From assembly GCA_016718525.1 (NCBI GenBank), contig JADKDD010000002.1, positions 930,001-994,000 of the forward strand: a DNA stretch of 64,000 nt, read 5' to 3'. The notes beneath the pieces are model-generated. The model ran no database searches. It had not been told where the DNA came from and saw only the letters and a list, made by a program, of their open reading frames with translations. This document shows positions 18,136 through 27,260 of the stretch, in pieces. The stretch's first letter is position 1, and each line of letters starts with the position of its first letter. This DNA is from Rhodocyclaceae bacterium (GTDB lineage Bacteria > Pseudomonadota > Gammaproteobacteria > Burkholderiales > Rhodocyclaceae). The translations under genes and the position numbers were made by a program.

Positions 18136-19179
18136 ATGTTCGGCTTTTTACGCTCCTATTTTTCCAACGACTTGGCGATTGATCTTGGTACCGCTAACAC
18201 ATTGATTTATATGCGCGGCAAGGGTGTCGTGCTGGATGAACCCTCCATGGTTGCGATACGCACCGAAGGTGGCCCCAACGCCAAGAAGACGATTCAGGCT
18301 GTCGGCCGCGAAGCCAAGGTCATGCTGGGTCGAAACCCAAAAGAAATTCAGGTAATTCGCCCTTTGAAAGACGGGGTAATCGCCGATTTCACCGTTACCG
18401 AGCAAATGCTCAAGCAATTCATCAAGCGCGTGCATGAATCGCGTTTGTTCTCGCCGTCGCCACGCATCATCATCTGTGTCCCGTCGGGTTCGACTCAAGT
18501 TGAACGCCGCGCCATTCGCGAGTCAGCGCTGGGTGCCGGAGCCTCTCAGGTGTATTTGATTGAAGAGCCAATGGCGGCCGCAATCGGCGCCGGCCTGCCG
18601 GTCTCCGATGCGACCGGTTCAATGGTTGTCGATATCGGTGGCGGTACCACTGAAGTCGGTGTGATTTCACTCGGCGGGATGGTTTATGCCAGTTCCGTTC
18701 GCGTTGGTGGCGACAAGTTCGACGAAGCCATCATTTCCTATATCAGCCGCAACTACGGGATGCAGATTGGCGATAACACCGCCGAGAACATCAAAAAGAC
18801 CATCGGCTCGGCCTTTCCCGGCTCTGAAGTCAAGGAAATGGAAGTCTCGGGCAACAACCGCGCTGAAGGTATTCCGAGGAAATTCACCATTTCGTCCAAC
18901 GAAGTCCTTGAAGCGCTCTCCGAGCCACTGAATCAGGTCGTCAAGGCGGTCAAGGATGCGCTGGAAAAAACGCCACCTGAACTCGGGGCGGACATTGCGG
19001 AGCGCGGACTGGTGCTCACCGGCGGCGGCGCTTTGTTAAACGATCTTGATCGCCTGCTCACCGAAGAAACCGGATTACCGGTAATCGTTGCAGATGATCC
19101 GCTGACCTGTGTTGCCCGCGGTTCCGGTATCGCACTGGAAAAGATGGACAAACTTGGCAGTATCTTCGCTAACGAGTAA
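18136..19179 (+). CDS. mreB: rod shape-determining protein MreB
   Basis: 347 residues, the standard length. Actin-like filament protein that guides the elongation machinery. The nucleotide-binding motifs are present: DLGTANTLIYM (phosphate 1), VDIGGGTTEVGVISLGG (phosphate 2) and TGGGALLNDLDRLL (adenosine). The N-terminus MFGFLRSYFSNDLAIDLG is the amphipathic membrane-binding segment. It heads the run mreB-mreC-mreD-mrdA-rodA. Confidence 0.98.
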   Translation: MFGFLRSYFSNDLAIDLGTANTLIYMRGKGVVLDEPSMVAIRTEGGPNAKKTIQAVGREAKVMLGRNPKEIQVIRPLKDGVIADFTVTEQMLKQFIKRVHESRLFSPSPRIIICVPSGSTQVERRAIRESALGAGASQVYLIEEPMAAAIGAGLPVSDATGSMVVDIGGGTTEVGVISLGGMVYASSVRVGGDKFDEAIISYISRNYGMQIGDNTAENIKKTIGSAFPGSEVKEMEVSGNNRAEGIPRKFTISSNEVLEALSEPLNQVVKAVKDALEKTPPELGADIAERGLVLTGGGALLNDLDRLLTEETGLPVIVADDPLTCVARGSGIALEKMDKLGSIFANE

Positions 19180-19196
19180 GCCCCGACTCAGGTAGC

Positions 19197-19217
19197 TTGC
19201 AGTTGATTCGACTGCAA
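19197..19217 (+). other. hairpin between mreB and mreC
   Basis: A perfect 7-bp stem, TTGCAGT against ACTGCAA, with a 7-base loop lies 18 bases after the mreB stop. No T run follows. Such a structure could protect the mreB message or lower expression of mreC and later genes relative to mreB; that role is inferred only from its place. Confidence 0.45.
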
Positions 19218-19278
19218 TCTTCCAGAAGCGCTGTTTCAGCGCATTGCCGGTTTTTCACCACAAGGGGTTCGTGCTTTG

Positions 19279-20211
19279 ATGTCTGTTGCTGGTCATGCAC
19301 CGCCGCCATTTTTCAGGCGTGGTCTCGCACCGGTCGCCCGCCTGATATTTTTCCTGTCGCTGGCGCTTGCCCTGCTGATTACTGACTTGCGGTTCCGCAC
19401 GCTGGAATGGGTGCGGCTTGGTGTGGCGACAGCCGCATGGCCATTGCAACGGGCGGCTTACCTGCCGATTGATGCCGGTGGTGACGTCAGCAGTTTTTTC
19501 AGCCGGATGTCCACTTTGGTTGCGGAGAACGAACAACTGCGACTGCAGCAGTTGAATACCGCGAATTTATTGTTGCGACAAAGACATCTGGAAGATGAAA
19601 ACCGGCGACTGCGCGTCCTGCTAGAGATGAGGGAGCGTCACCCGGTTGAGGGGCGGATCGCCGAAATACTGTATGCCGCCCGGGACCCATTTGCGCGTCG
19701 CGTAATTATCGACAAAGGCTCCCAACACGGTATCGAGGCGGGGCAGGCGGTGGTCGACGAGATTGGTGTCATTGGTCAGGTTGTAAGAGTGTTTCCGCTG
19801 ACCGCAGAGGTTTCTCTGCTGACCGACAAAGAGCAAGCCATTCCGATTCAGGTGCAACGAAACGGACTTCGTGCCGTGCTCGAGGGTGCAGGTGCCGGCA
19901 CCATGGAACTTCGATTTCTGGCAACCAATGCCGAGGTAGAGGTGGGTGATGTCTTGATTACTTCCGGTCTTGATGGCGTCTATTTGCCGGGCCTGCCAGT
20001 GGCCAAGGTTATCGAGATTGACCGCAGTAACTCGTACTCATTTTCTCGCATCCGCTGCACGCCTTTGGCTGGTGTCGAGCGCCGCGGACTGGTGCTGGTG
20101 CTTGGTTCAAGGACGAATCTGCCGGAACGACCCGAAGAGAGTGTGACCGAGGTGAAAAACAAACGTAGCAACTCAAGCGCCAAAATCAAGGCAGAAAGAC
20201 GGCAACGATGA
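19279..20211 (+). CDS. mreC: rod shape-determining protein MreC
   Basis: 310 residues from the ATG at 19279. One N-terminal transmembrane helix (LIFFLSLALALLITDL), a coiled coil (ENEQLRLQQLNTANLLLRQR onward) and the periplasmic beta-barrel domain (RVIIDKGSQHGIEAGQAVVDE, ITSGLDGVYLPGLPVAKV). It links MreB filaments to PBP2 and RodA. The Lys/Arg/Ser-rich tail after the barrel is probably disordered. Confidence 0.95.
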   Translation: MSVAGHAPPPFFRRGLAPVARLIFFLSLALALLITDLRFRTLEWVRLGVATAAWPLQRAAYLPIDAGGDVSSFFSRMSTLVAENEQLRLQQLNTANLLLRQRHLEDENRRLRVLLEMRERHPVEGRIAEILYAARDPFARRVIIDKGSQHGIEAGQAVVDEIGVIGQVVRVFPLTAEVSLLTDKEQAIPIQVQRNGLRAVLEGAGAGTMELRFLATNAEVEVGDVLITSGLDGVYLPGLPVAKVIEIDRSNSYSFSRIRCTPLAGVERRGLVLVLGSRTNLPERPEESVTEVKNKRSNSSAKIKAERRQR

Positions 20212-20233
20212 ACTTGTGCGAGAGATTGGCGAC

Positions 20234-20764
20234 ATGAGCGGAACACAGGCGAGTAACGCATCGAACCGAATACTATTGCCGGTTCGACAAAGCTTCATCG
20301 TATTCACACTTTTTGCCGCTGTTCTGGCCAACCTTATTCCTTTCGGACGCTTTCCGGGTATTCCGGATTGGGTAGCGCTTACTTTGGTTTTCTGGTGCAT
20401 TCACCAGCCATTGCGGATCGGAATGGGCACGGCCTTCATTCTTGGTATCGTCATGGACGTTGCGGATGCGAGCGTCTTGGGACAACATTCTTTAGCCTAT
20501 GTGGTGTTGGCCTTTGCGGGTGCCGCTTTCTCGCGCCGTATCCTGTGGTTTCCTTTGTCACAGCAGGCACTGCACATTCTGCCTATGTTGTTAGTGACGC
20601 AACTGGTGATGGTCGCGGCACGAATGACTGGCGGCGCCGAGTTTCCAGGTGTGCTCTGGTTTCTATCGAGTTTCACCGCCACGGCATTGTGGCATCCTCT
20701 GACTCACATCCTCTTGCTGCCACAATTTCAGCCGGAAGACAAAGACGTGCATCGCCCCATTTGA
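20234..20764 (+). CDS. mreD: rod shape-determining protein MreD
   Basis: About 176 residues from the ATG at 20234, chosen because MSGTQASN then RILLPVRQSF matches the usual family start; a GTG at 20216 is possible. Five or so hydrophobic helices make up most of the protein (FIVFTLFAAVLANLIPFG; VALTLVFWCIHQP; TAFILGIVMDVADASVLGQH). It is an inner-membrane partner of MreC in the elongation complex. A 157-base stretch without an obvious gene separates it from mrdA. Confidence 0.92.
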   Translation: MSGTQASNASNRILLPVRQSFIVFTLFAAVLANLIPFGRFPGIPDWVALTLVFWCIHQPLRIGMGTAFILGIVMDVADASVLGQHSLAYVVLAFAGAAFSRRILWFPLSQQALHILPMLLVTQLVMVAARMTGGAEFPGVLWFLSSFTATALWHPLTHILLLPQFQPEDKDVHRPI

Positions 20765-20921
20765 CCGCCATTGCACTGATGAACCACCTTGAATCATGAA
20801 ACTCAGTGTCTTCGTATTGCCAGGGATGCCATGGGCGGGCAAAGAGGCCTCCCACCCCTCGCTGCGCTTGATACCAGCGGCGCCTCTTCGGGTTGTTCCA
20901 CGTTAGGCCTGTTGACTCACG

Positions 20922-22811
20922 ATGGAATTTAAGAACCCGAGCCAGGAACTCGAGCGCTTTCGCGGCCGCCTGACAGTTGCCGGCGGATTTGTGTTGTTGT
21001 GTTTCACGATGCTTTTGACGCGTTTTGTCTGGCTGCAGATTGCGCAGAACAGTTACTACACGACAAGGGCGGAAGAGAACCGCATTTCGCTGGTGCCGAT
21101 TGTCCCAAACCGGGGTCTGATACTTGACCGTCATGGCGTCGTGCTGGCGCGCAGCTACGCGGCTTACACATTGGAAATTACACCGTCCAAAGCCAAAGAT
21201 ATTGAACAGACTATAGATGCCTTGGGAAAGATCATTGACGTCCAGCCCAAGGACCGCAAGCGCTTCAAAAAGCTGCTGGATGAAAGCCGAAACTTTGAGT
21301 CACTGCCGATCAGGACCCGCCTGACCGATGCAGAGGTGGCGATTTTCACCGCACAGCGTTATCGATTTCCTGGTGTGGAAATCAAGGCGCGCTTGTTTCG
21401 ACAGTACCCTGGCGGCGCGTTTGCTTCGCATATATTGGGCTATATCGGCCGAGTGACCGATCGCGACATTGCGAAAATTGAAGAACAGGAGCAGGAGGCC
21501 AATTATCGCGGTACCGAGCATTTTGGCAAATCGGGACTGGAACAGCGCTACGAGTTTGCGTTGCACGGAACCGCCGGCTTTGAGCAGGTCGAAGTGGATG
21601 CTGCAGGGCATGCTGTGCATACTTTGGCACGCACGGCACCGATCGCCGGAAACAACCTGACCCTAACCATCGATGCTGAATTGCAGCGGATCGCCGAAAC
21701 TGCATTTGGCGACCGCAAAGGCGCGCTGGTTGCCATCGAACCAGCCACAGGCGGTCTGTTGGCGTTGGTGTCGACGCCGACTTACGATCCAAACTTGTTC
21801 GTCGACGGTATAGATAGTGCCAATTGGCGCGAACTCAACGAGTCGCCCGACAAACCGATGGTCAATCGCGCGCTCAACGGCGCCTACCCTCCAGGTTCAA
21901 CCTTCAAACCATTCATGGCCTTGGCAGCACTCACGACGGGCAAGCGGCGACCCGAACAAACGATTTCCGATCCCGGCTCCTTTACCTTTGGCGGTCACAC
22001 TTTCCGTGACGACAAAAAGGGTGGGCATGGTTCGGTAGATATGTACAAGTCGATCGTCCAATCCTGTGATACCTACTATTACATTTTGGCCAACGACATG
22101 GGAATCGACAACATTTCGAATTTCATGGGGCAGTTGGGCTTGGGACAGCGCACTGGCATCGATATTGAAGGTGAGTCCGAGGGCATCCTGCCGTCTCAGG
22201 CGTGGAAGAAAAAACGCTTCAAGAAGCCCGAGCAACAAAAATGGTATGCCGGAGAAACGATTTCCATCGGCATCGGTCAGGGTTACAACGCCTACACCCC
22301 GATTCAATTGGCCCAAGCCACCGCAGTGATTGCCAATAAAGGCGTGATGTTCCGCCCGCATCTGGTGAATTACATTACTGATACGGTCACCGGCGAACGT
22401 ACCAAGATCGAACCGACACCACTTCGAACCCTCGACCTGAAACCCGAGCATTTGGAAGTTATCAAGAACGCAATGATCGGCGTGAATAAAGAAGGCACCG
22501 GCGCACGGGCATTTGCCGGCGCCAGCTATGTCTCGGCAGGAAAGACCGGTACGGCGCAGGTTTACTCGCTTAAAGGGTCAGAGTACAAAGCCCACGCCGT
22601 CAAGCAGGAGTTGCGCGACCACGCGTTGTTTATCGTTTTTGCGCCAGCCGACGAACCCAAAATTGCAATGGCGATCCTGGTCGAAAACGGTGGATTTGGT
22701 GCGGCCGCCGCTGCGCCGATTGCCCGCCTTGTTCTGGACTATTACTTGCTCGGCAAACGCCCGCCGGGACCCGCTCAGCCCGACGAAGCAGCTTCTGACG
22801 ACAGTCCATGA
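20922..22811 (+). CDS. mrdA: penicillin-binding protein 2
   Basis: 629 residues. The class B transpeptidase of lateral wall synthesis. One N-terminal transmembrane helix (VAGGFVLLCFTMLLTRFVW), then the pedestal domain, then the transpeptidase domain with the active Ser in PGSTFKPFMAL, the SxN-type motif near SCDTYYY, and KTGTAQ. The Asp/Glu/Ser tail (AQPDEAASDDSP) is poorly conserved. The stop overlaps the rodA ATG by 4 bases, as usual for the PBP2-RodA pair. Confidence 0.97.
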   Translation: MEFKNPSQELERFRGRLTVAGGFVLLCFTMLLTRFVWLQIAQNSYYTTRAEENRISLVPIVPNRGLILDRHGVVLARSYAAYTLEITPSKAKDIEQTIDALGKIIDVQPKDRKRFKKLLDESRNFESLPIRTRLTDAEVAIFTAQRYRFPGVEIKARLFRQYPGGAFASHILGYIGRVTDRDIAKIEEQEQEANYRGTEHFGKSGLEQRYEFALHGTAGFEQVEVDAAGHAVHTLARTAPIAGNNLTLTIDAELQRIAETAFGDRKGALVAIEPATGGLLALVSTPTYDPNLFVDGIDSANWRELNESPDKPMVNRALNGAYPPGSTFKPFMALAALTTGKRRPEQTISDPGSFTFGGHTFRDDKKGGHGSVDMYKSIVQSCDTYYYILANDMGIDNISNFMGQLGLGQRTGIDIEGESEGILPSQAWKKKRFKKPEQQKWYAGETISIGIGQGYNAYTPIQLAQATAVIANKGVMFRPHLVNYITDTVTGERTKIEPTPLRTLDLKPEHLEVIKNAMIGVNKEGTGARAFAGASYVSAGKTGTAQVYSLKGSEYKAHAVKQELRDHALFIVFAPADEPKIAMAILVENGGFGAAAAAPIARLVLDYYLLGKRPPGPAQPDEAASDDSP

Positions 22812-23914
22812 ACACTTTTAACTTCAATATCGTTCGCAAATACTGGGAGCGTTTGATCGCGCCGATCGACGGTCCACTGATGTTGCTTACCGGTCTGTTG
22901 CTAATACTTGCCTTCGGCATCATGAGCAGCGCGTCGCCGGAACGCCTGGGCGCGCAATTTGCCAATGTCTGTGTAGCCTTGCTGGTAATGCGCATCCTTG
23001 CGCAGGTACCGCCGCAGAGGCTGATGCACTTCGCAATTCCAATCTATGTAGGCGGAATTCTCCTGCTGATTGCTGTGGCCCTGTTTGGTGATGTCGCCAA
23101 GGGCGCACGACGCTGGCTGAATCTGGGTGTGATGCGGGTGCAACCTTCCGAGATCATGAAGATCGCGATGCCGTTGATGCTGGCATGGTTCTTTCAGCGT
23201 CACGAAGCGATGCTGCGCATGCGCGATTTTGCTGTTGCCGCTTTGCTCCTGCTTATACCGGTGGCGCTGATCGCGCGGCAACCGGATTTGGGGACGGCGA
23301 TTCTGGTTTTGGCAGCAGGGTTTTATGTCATCTTCTTTGCCGGTCTGCCGTGGAAAATTTTGGCCGCAATGTTCATTGCCGGTCTTGCCAGCGCTCCCGT
23401 CGCCTGGTCACTACTGCACGATTACCAGCGGGCGCGAATTTTGACGCTGATCGATCCTGAAAAAGATCCCCTGGGCAAAGGCTTTCATATCATTCAGTCG
23501 ACCATAGCGATTGGCTCGGGGGGGGTATTTGGCAAAGGCTGGCGCGAAGGCACGCAAACGCAACTGGATTTTCTTCCCGAGCGTCATACGGACTTTATTT
23601 TTGCCGTCTTCTCGGAAGAATTTGGCCTGGCCGGCAACCTGATATTGCTAACGCTTTATGCGCTATTGATCGGACGCATGCTGATGATCGCCGCCAACGC
23701 CGCAACCCTGTTCGCGCGTCTGTTGGCCGGTGCGATCACCATGATCTTCTTCACCTATGCCTTTGTGAATATGGGCATGGTCTCCGGCATCCTGCCAGTG
23801 GTTGGTGTGCCACTGCCGTTGGTCAGCTACGGCGGTACCGCATTGGTCACCCTGCTCTCGGGCATCGGTATTTTGATGTCGATACACAAGAACCGGATGT
23901 TGGTGCAGAAATGA
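22808..23914 (+). CDS. rodA: rod shape-determining protein RodA
   Basis: 368 residues, a polytopic SEDS-family peptidoglycan glycosyltransferase. Family hallmarks: GARRWLNLGVMRVQPSEIMKIAMPL, RQPDLGTAILV, LPERHTDFIFAVFSEEFG (with the essential Asp) and GVPLPLVSYGGTA. It works with PBP2 in the elongasome. It is translationally coupled to mrdA before it and to rlpA after it. Confidence 0.97.
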   Translation: MNTFNFNIVRKYWERLIAPIDGPLMLLTGLLLILAFGIMSSASPERLGAQFANVCVALLVMRILAQVPPQRLMHFAIPIYVGGILLLIAVALFGDVAKGARRWLNLGVMRVQPSEIMKIAMPLMLAWFFQRHEAMLRMRDFAVAALLLLIPVALIARQPDLGTAILVLAAGFYVIFFAGLPWKILAAMFIAGLASAPVAWSLLHDYQRARILTLIDPEKDPLGKGFHIIQSTIAIGSGGVFGKGWREGTQTQLDFLPERHTDFIFAVFSEEFGLAGNLILLTLYALLIGRMLMIAANAATLFARLLAGAITMIFFTYAFVNMGMVSGILPVVGVPLPLVSYGGTALVTLLSGIGILMSIHKNRMLVQK

Positions 23915-24897
23915 TGCGGTGGCTTTCCATGCCGTTGGCAGTGATGATGCTTGCCGCATGTAGCAGCGACCCGCCACGTCCGGTGGACGAGCGAAGCACG
24001 GGCGCCCCAACTGTTGCGGATGGCAATAACGGCGTGCCTTCAGCACCAACTGGCAAAACCGAAACCAGAAAACCTCCTGTCGTGCAAAAACGCGGCGGCG
24101 GTTATTACAAGGACGACGGACCGGGCGACAATGCGCCCGCTGATCTGGCGGCGATTCCTGATGCGGTCCCGAAAGTGGAACCCCTTCATCGGTTCGCCAA
24201 CAATCCGTATTCAGTACTTGGTACTGACTATGTACCAAAGAAGAGTGCGGCCGGATATCGGGCGCGCGGTGTTGCCAGTTGGTACGGGCGCAAATTTCAC
24301 GGGCAGAAAACGTCCAGCGGGGAGATCTACGACATGTATGGCATGACAGCCGCGCATCCGACCTTGCCGATACCTTGCTATGTTCGCGTCACCAATCCGG
24401 CCAACGGAAAATCAGTCATCGTCCGGGTCAATGATCGCGGCCCGTTTCATGCCGGAAGGTTGATCGATTTATCCTACACGGCGGCGTGGAAGCTCGACTA
24501 CATCGGAGAAGGCAGCACGCAGGTGATTGTCGAAGCTCTGCAAGCCGATGGAAGCAGTGCATCACCCGTTGCCTCAGTCGCGGAGGTGCCGGCTAAACCC
24601 GCGACAGTCACCCCGGTGGCGTCGTTGCCGACAACGACCGTCGCAGGTGGCCAATATATTCAACTCGGTGCATTCAGCAACCTCGGCAATGCTCAGGCGT
24701 TGCAGGCGCACCTGGCCCGCGAACTGGGCGAAATGGGTGACAAGTTGATTATTAGAAGTTCGGGCAACCTGCATCGTCTACAACTTGGCCCCTGGCCGGA
24801 TGTCGCCGCTGCCCGGCGCGCCGCGCAAGTCCTCACGGATACCTTCGGGGTGAAGACCACGCTGGCCATTACCTCGGCATCGGGCTCAACCCGGTAA
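23911..24897 (+). CDS. rlpA: septal ring lytic transglycosylase RlpA family lipoprotein
   Basis: 328 residues. The signal peptide ends in lipobox LAAC, so it is an outer-membrane lipoprotein. After a low-complexity linker comes the double-psi beta-barrel (GVASWYGRKFHGQKTSSGE, then VRVNDRGPFHAGRLIDLS with the catalytic Asp), then a Pro/Thr/Val linker and a C-terminal SPOR domain (YIQLGAFSNLGNAQALQAHL) that binds denuded glycan. The N-terminal linker carries a dispersed element read as NNGVPSAPTG, close to the consensus peptide of these repeats. Confidence 0.93.
   Translation: MMRWLSMPLAVMMLAACSSDPPRPVDERSTGAPTVADGNNGVPSAPTGKTETRKPPVVQKRGGGYYKDDGPGDNAPADLAAIPDAVPKVEPLHRFANNPYSVLGTDYVPKKSAAGYRARGVASWYGRKFHGQKTSSGEIYDMYGMTAAHPTLPIPCYVRVTNPANGKSVIVRVNDRGPFHAGRLIDLSYTAAWKLDYIGEGSTQVIVEALQADGSSASPVASVAEVPAKPATVTPVASLPTTTVAGGQYIQLGAFSNLGNAQALQAHLARELGEMGDKLIIRSSGNLHRLQLGPWPDVAAARRAAQVLTDTFGVKTTLAITSASGSTR
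24028..24052 (+). repeat. dispersed 25-base element, copy 6 (inside rlpA)
   Basis: AACGGCGT, spacer GCCTT, then CAGCACCAACTG: a perfect match to both blocks. In frame it encodes NGVPSAPT in the flexible linker after the lipobox. Confidence 0.92.
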
Positions 24898-24940
24898 AAA
24901 TTTTCTCAACTCTTCGCGGTTTATTTTCCGCCCAATAACC

Positions 24941-26080
24941 ATGCGTATTTTGTTTGTATTGTTTTGTGTATTCGTTACAAGTCTTTATTCCGCTGCAAAT
25001 GCGCAAGCCCCCGTCCTGCCTACTCTGACAGCGCGCGCCTGGGTGCTTATGGATTATCAAACCGGTCAGATTTTGGCTTCACAGGAAGCCGATCTGAAAC
25101 TCGAGCCGGCATCGCTGACCAAAGTCATGACGACATATCTGGTTGCGGCTGCACTGAAAAATAAGTCTTTGGTTCCGGATCAGAAGGTCGTGATTTCCGA
25201 GCGCGCCTGGCGCACTTATGGTTCCCGTAGTTTTCTGCAGGTGGGAAGTACCAGTACGGTCGAAGACTTGCTCAAAGGCATGGTGATTCAATCCGGCAAC
25301 GATGCCTCTGTCGCGTTAGCTGAAGCGGCGGCGGGCAGCGAGGAAGCCTTCGCCGAACGAATGAACAGCGAAGCCAAACGCCTCGGCTTGAACGACACAC
25401 ACTTTCTAAATTCCAGCGGGTTCTTCGACAACGCCGAGCCGCGTCACTACTCGACCGCACGTGATTTGGCCAAGCTTGCGGCTGCGTTGGTGCGCGACCA
25501 TCCGGAAACCCATGCGATCCATGCGATCAAGGAATATCGCTCGCAAGGCATCCTGCAGCACAACCGCAACCGCTTGCTGTGGCTCGATCCATCCGTTGAT
25601 GGCCTGAAAACCGGCCATTCAAGTGCCGCCGGCTACTGTTTGATTTCGACCGCGCTGCGCGGCTCGCAACGATTGATCGCAGTCGTGCTCGCCACGCCAT
25701 CGGACGCGGCACGTGCGGATGACTCGATCAAGCTATTGAACTGGGGTTATCTGGCCTTTGAACCGGTCAAACTGTTCGCCAAGGATCAACCGGTCGCTGA
25801 AATTGCGGTGTTCAAAGGGGCGGCCCAAAGCGTCAAAATCGGTTTTAAGGAGGACTTCAGTCTCTCCGTGCCAAAGGGTTCGGCATCAAAAGTTACTCAG
25901 CAACTTGACCAGCGTCCACCGCTCATTGCGCCGGTTCCAGCCGGTACTGAACTCGCTACACTGACGCTCAGTGTTGATGGCAAACCCTGGGGCAGCTACC
26001 CTGTCGTGGCGTTGAATGGTGTCGAAGAAGGCAATATCTTCCGGCGTTTCTGGGACTGGCTGCGGTTGTTGTTTCTATAA
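24941..26080 (+). CDS. dacC: D-alanyl-D-alanine carboxypeptidase (PBP5/6 family)
   Basis: 379 residues. Signal peptide ends near ANAQA. The three penicillin-binding motifs are in order: SLTKVM (catalytic Ser-x-x-Lys), SGND (SxN) and LKTGHSSAAGYC (KTG). The C-terminal beta domain (FSLSVPKGSAS ... TLTLSVDGKPW) and a final amphipathic helix (RRFWDWLRLLFL) anchor it to the periplasmic face of the membrane. It removes the terminal D-Ala of pentapeptides. It could equally be named dacA. Confidence 0.93.
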   Translation: MRILFVLFCVFVTSLYSAANAQAPVLPTLTARAWVLMDYQTGQILASQEADLKLEPASLTKVMTTYLVAAALKNKSLVPDQKVVISERAWRTYGSRSFLQVGSTSTVEDLLKGMVIQSGNDASVALAEAAAGSEEAFAERMNSEAKRLGLNDTHFLNSSGFFDNAEPRHYSTARDLAKLAAALVRDHPETHAIHAIKEYRSQGILQHNRNRLLWLDPSVDGLKTGHSSAAGYCLISTALRGSQRLIAVVLATPSDAARADDSIKLLNWGYLAFEPVKLFAKDQPVAEIAVFKGAAQSVKIGFKEDFSLSVPKGSASKVTQQLDQRPPLIAPVPAGTELATLTLSVDGKPWGSYPVVALNGVEEGNIFRRFWDWLRLLFL

Positions 26081-26104
26081 GCTTTTGCGCGCAAGATTCG
26101 TCAC

Positions 26105-27004
26105 ATGATTGAATTCCGCACCCGCATTTATATGAACGGCCAATGGCTGGCACCTCCCGAGGCGCGTGTCTCGGTGATGGATCGGGGATTCCTGTTTGGC
26201 GACGGGGTGTACGAAGTTATCCCGGTTTATTCACGCCGGCCGTTCCGCCTGGACGAGCATTTGACGCGACTGCAACAAAGTCTGAATGGGATTCAACTCG
26301 GTAATCCGCACCCGCTGGATCACTGGCGAACGTTAGTTCTCAAACTGGCCGCCGACGCCGAGTGGGAGGACCAGTCAATCTGTATCCAGGTCACGCGCGG
26401 TCCGATGGAGGTTCGTAATCATGCATTCCCGGCGGTGATAAATCCAACCGTGATGATCATGGCTGAACCGTTGACCACGCCACCTGCAACGCTGCGTGCC
26501 ACTGGTATTGCTACCGTCAGCGCCGCCGATATTCGTTGGTTGCGTTGCGATCTGAAGACGACTTCATTATTGGCAAACTGCCTGTTGCGCCAGTATGCCG
26601 TGACGCATGGTTGTGCAGAAACGGTATTGTTTCGCGATGGATTTCTCACCGAAGGCGCAGCGTCCAGCATTCTGGTAGTCAAAGACGGTGTGTTGCTGGC
26701 GCCAATCAAAAATCATTTGATGCTGCCGGGCATAACCTACGATGTCGTGCTCGAACTGGCGGCGACACATGGACTACCGTGCGTCGTGCGGGACATTACC
26801 GAAGAAGAAACGCGTAATGCCGACGAGCTGTGGATGGCCTCGTCGACCAAAGAAGTCTTGCCGATCGCGACGCTGGATGGAAATCGGATTGGTCGCACCG
26901 ACAATTCACCAGTTGGTGCTGAGGGTACGCCGTCGTTCCCGGTGTATTCGCGCATGATCGCCTGGTACCAAAGCTACAAGCAGGAAGTAATGCGCCATGG
27001 ATAG
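26105..27004 (+). CDS. dat: D-amino acid aminotransferase
   Basis: 299 residues, class IV PLP aminotransferase. Visible features: MDRGFLFGDGVYEVIPVY, the PLP-binding Lys in DLKTTSLLAN, and ELWMASSTKEVLPIATLDG near the end. It would interconvert D-alanine and D-glutamate, which fits its place among peptidoglycan genes. The protein is about eight residues longer than expected just after the GNRIG turn, where a dispersed element is read on the gene's strand as SPVGAEGTPS. This looks like an in-frame insertion in a loop. Confidence 0.92.
   Translation: MIEFRTRIYMNGQWLAPPEARVSVMDRGFLFGDGVYEVIPVYSRRPFRLDEHLTRLQQSLNGIQLGNPHPLDHWRTLVLKLAADAEWEDQSICIQVTRGPMEVRNHAFPAVINPTVMIMAEPLTTPPATLRATGIATVSAADIRWLRCDLKTTSLLANCLLRQYAVTHGCAETVLFRDGFLTEGAASSILVVKDGVLLAPIKNHLMLPGITYDVVLELAATHGLPCVVRDITEEETRNADELWMASSTKEVLPIATLDGNRIGRTDNSPVGAEGTPSFPVYSRMIAWYQSYKQEVMRHG
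26910..26934 (-). repeat. dispersed 25-base element, copy 7 (inside dat)
   Basis: On the minus strand GACGGCGT, spacer ACCCT, then CAGCACCAACTG followed by GTGA. It is antisense to dat. One difference from the consensus, at the first base of the left block. Confidence 0.9.
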
Positions 27005-27260
27005 ACCAACGTTGATCGAATTTCCAACCGATTTTCCGCTCAAGATTATGGGCCTCGCTGCACCGGATTTTGCCCAGCACGTAGTCGATGTGGTGCTCAG
27101 ACACGCGCCGGATTTTGATCCGGCAAGCGTCGAGATGCGCCCATCCAGCGGTGCCAAATATCTTGCCCTCACCTGCACGGTGCGGGCAACATCGCAAAAA
27201 CAGCTCGATGCCCTGTATCGTGACCTGACTGCGCACCATATGGTCAAGGTCGTGTTGTGA
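26997..27260 (+). CDS. ybeD: YbeD / DUF493 family regulatory protein
   Basis: 87 residues, ACT-like fold. The sequence LIEFPTDFPLKIMGLAAPDFAQ and the end LDALYRDLTAHHMVKVVL are typical. It sits between dat and lipB as in many betaproteobacteria; it overlaps dat by 8 bases and lipB by 4. No molecular function is known. Confidence 0.93.
   Translation: MDRPTLIEFPTDFPLKIMGLAAPDFAQHVVDVVLRHAPDFDPASVEMRPSSGAKYLALTCTVRATSQKQLDALYRDLTAHHMVKVVL

Noticed and set aside
20595..20620. GCAACTGGTGATGG in mreD resembling the right arm
   Set aside because: Only part of the core matches and there is no left block.
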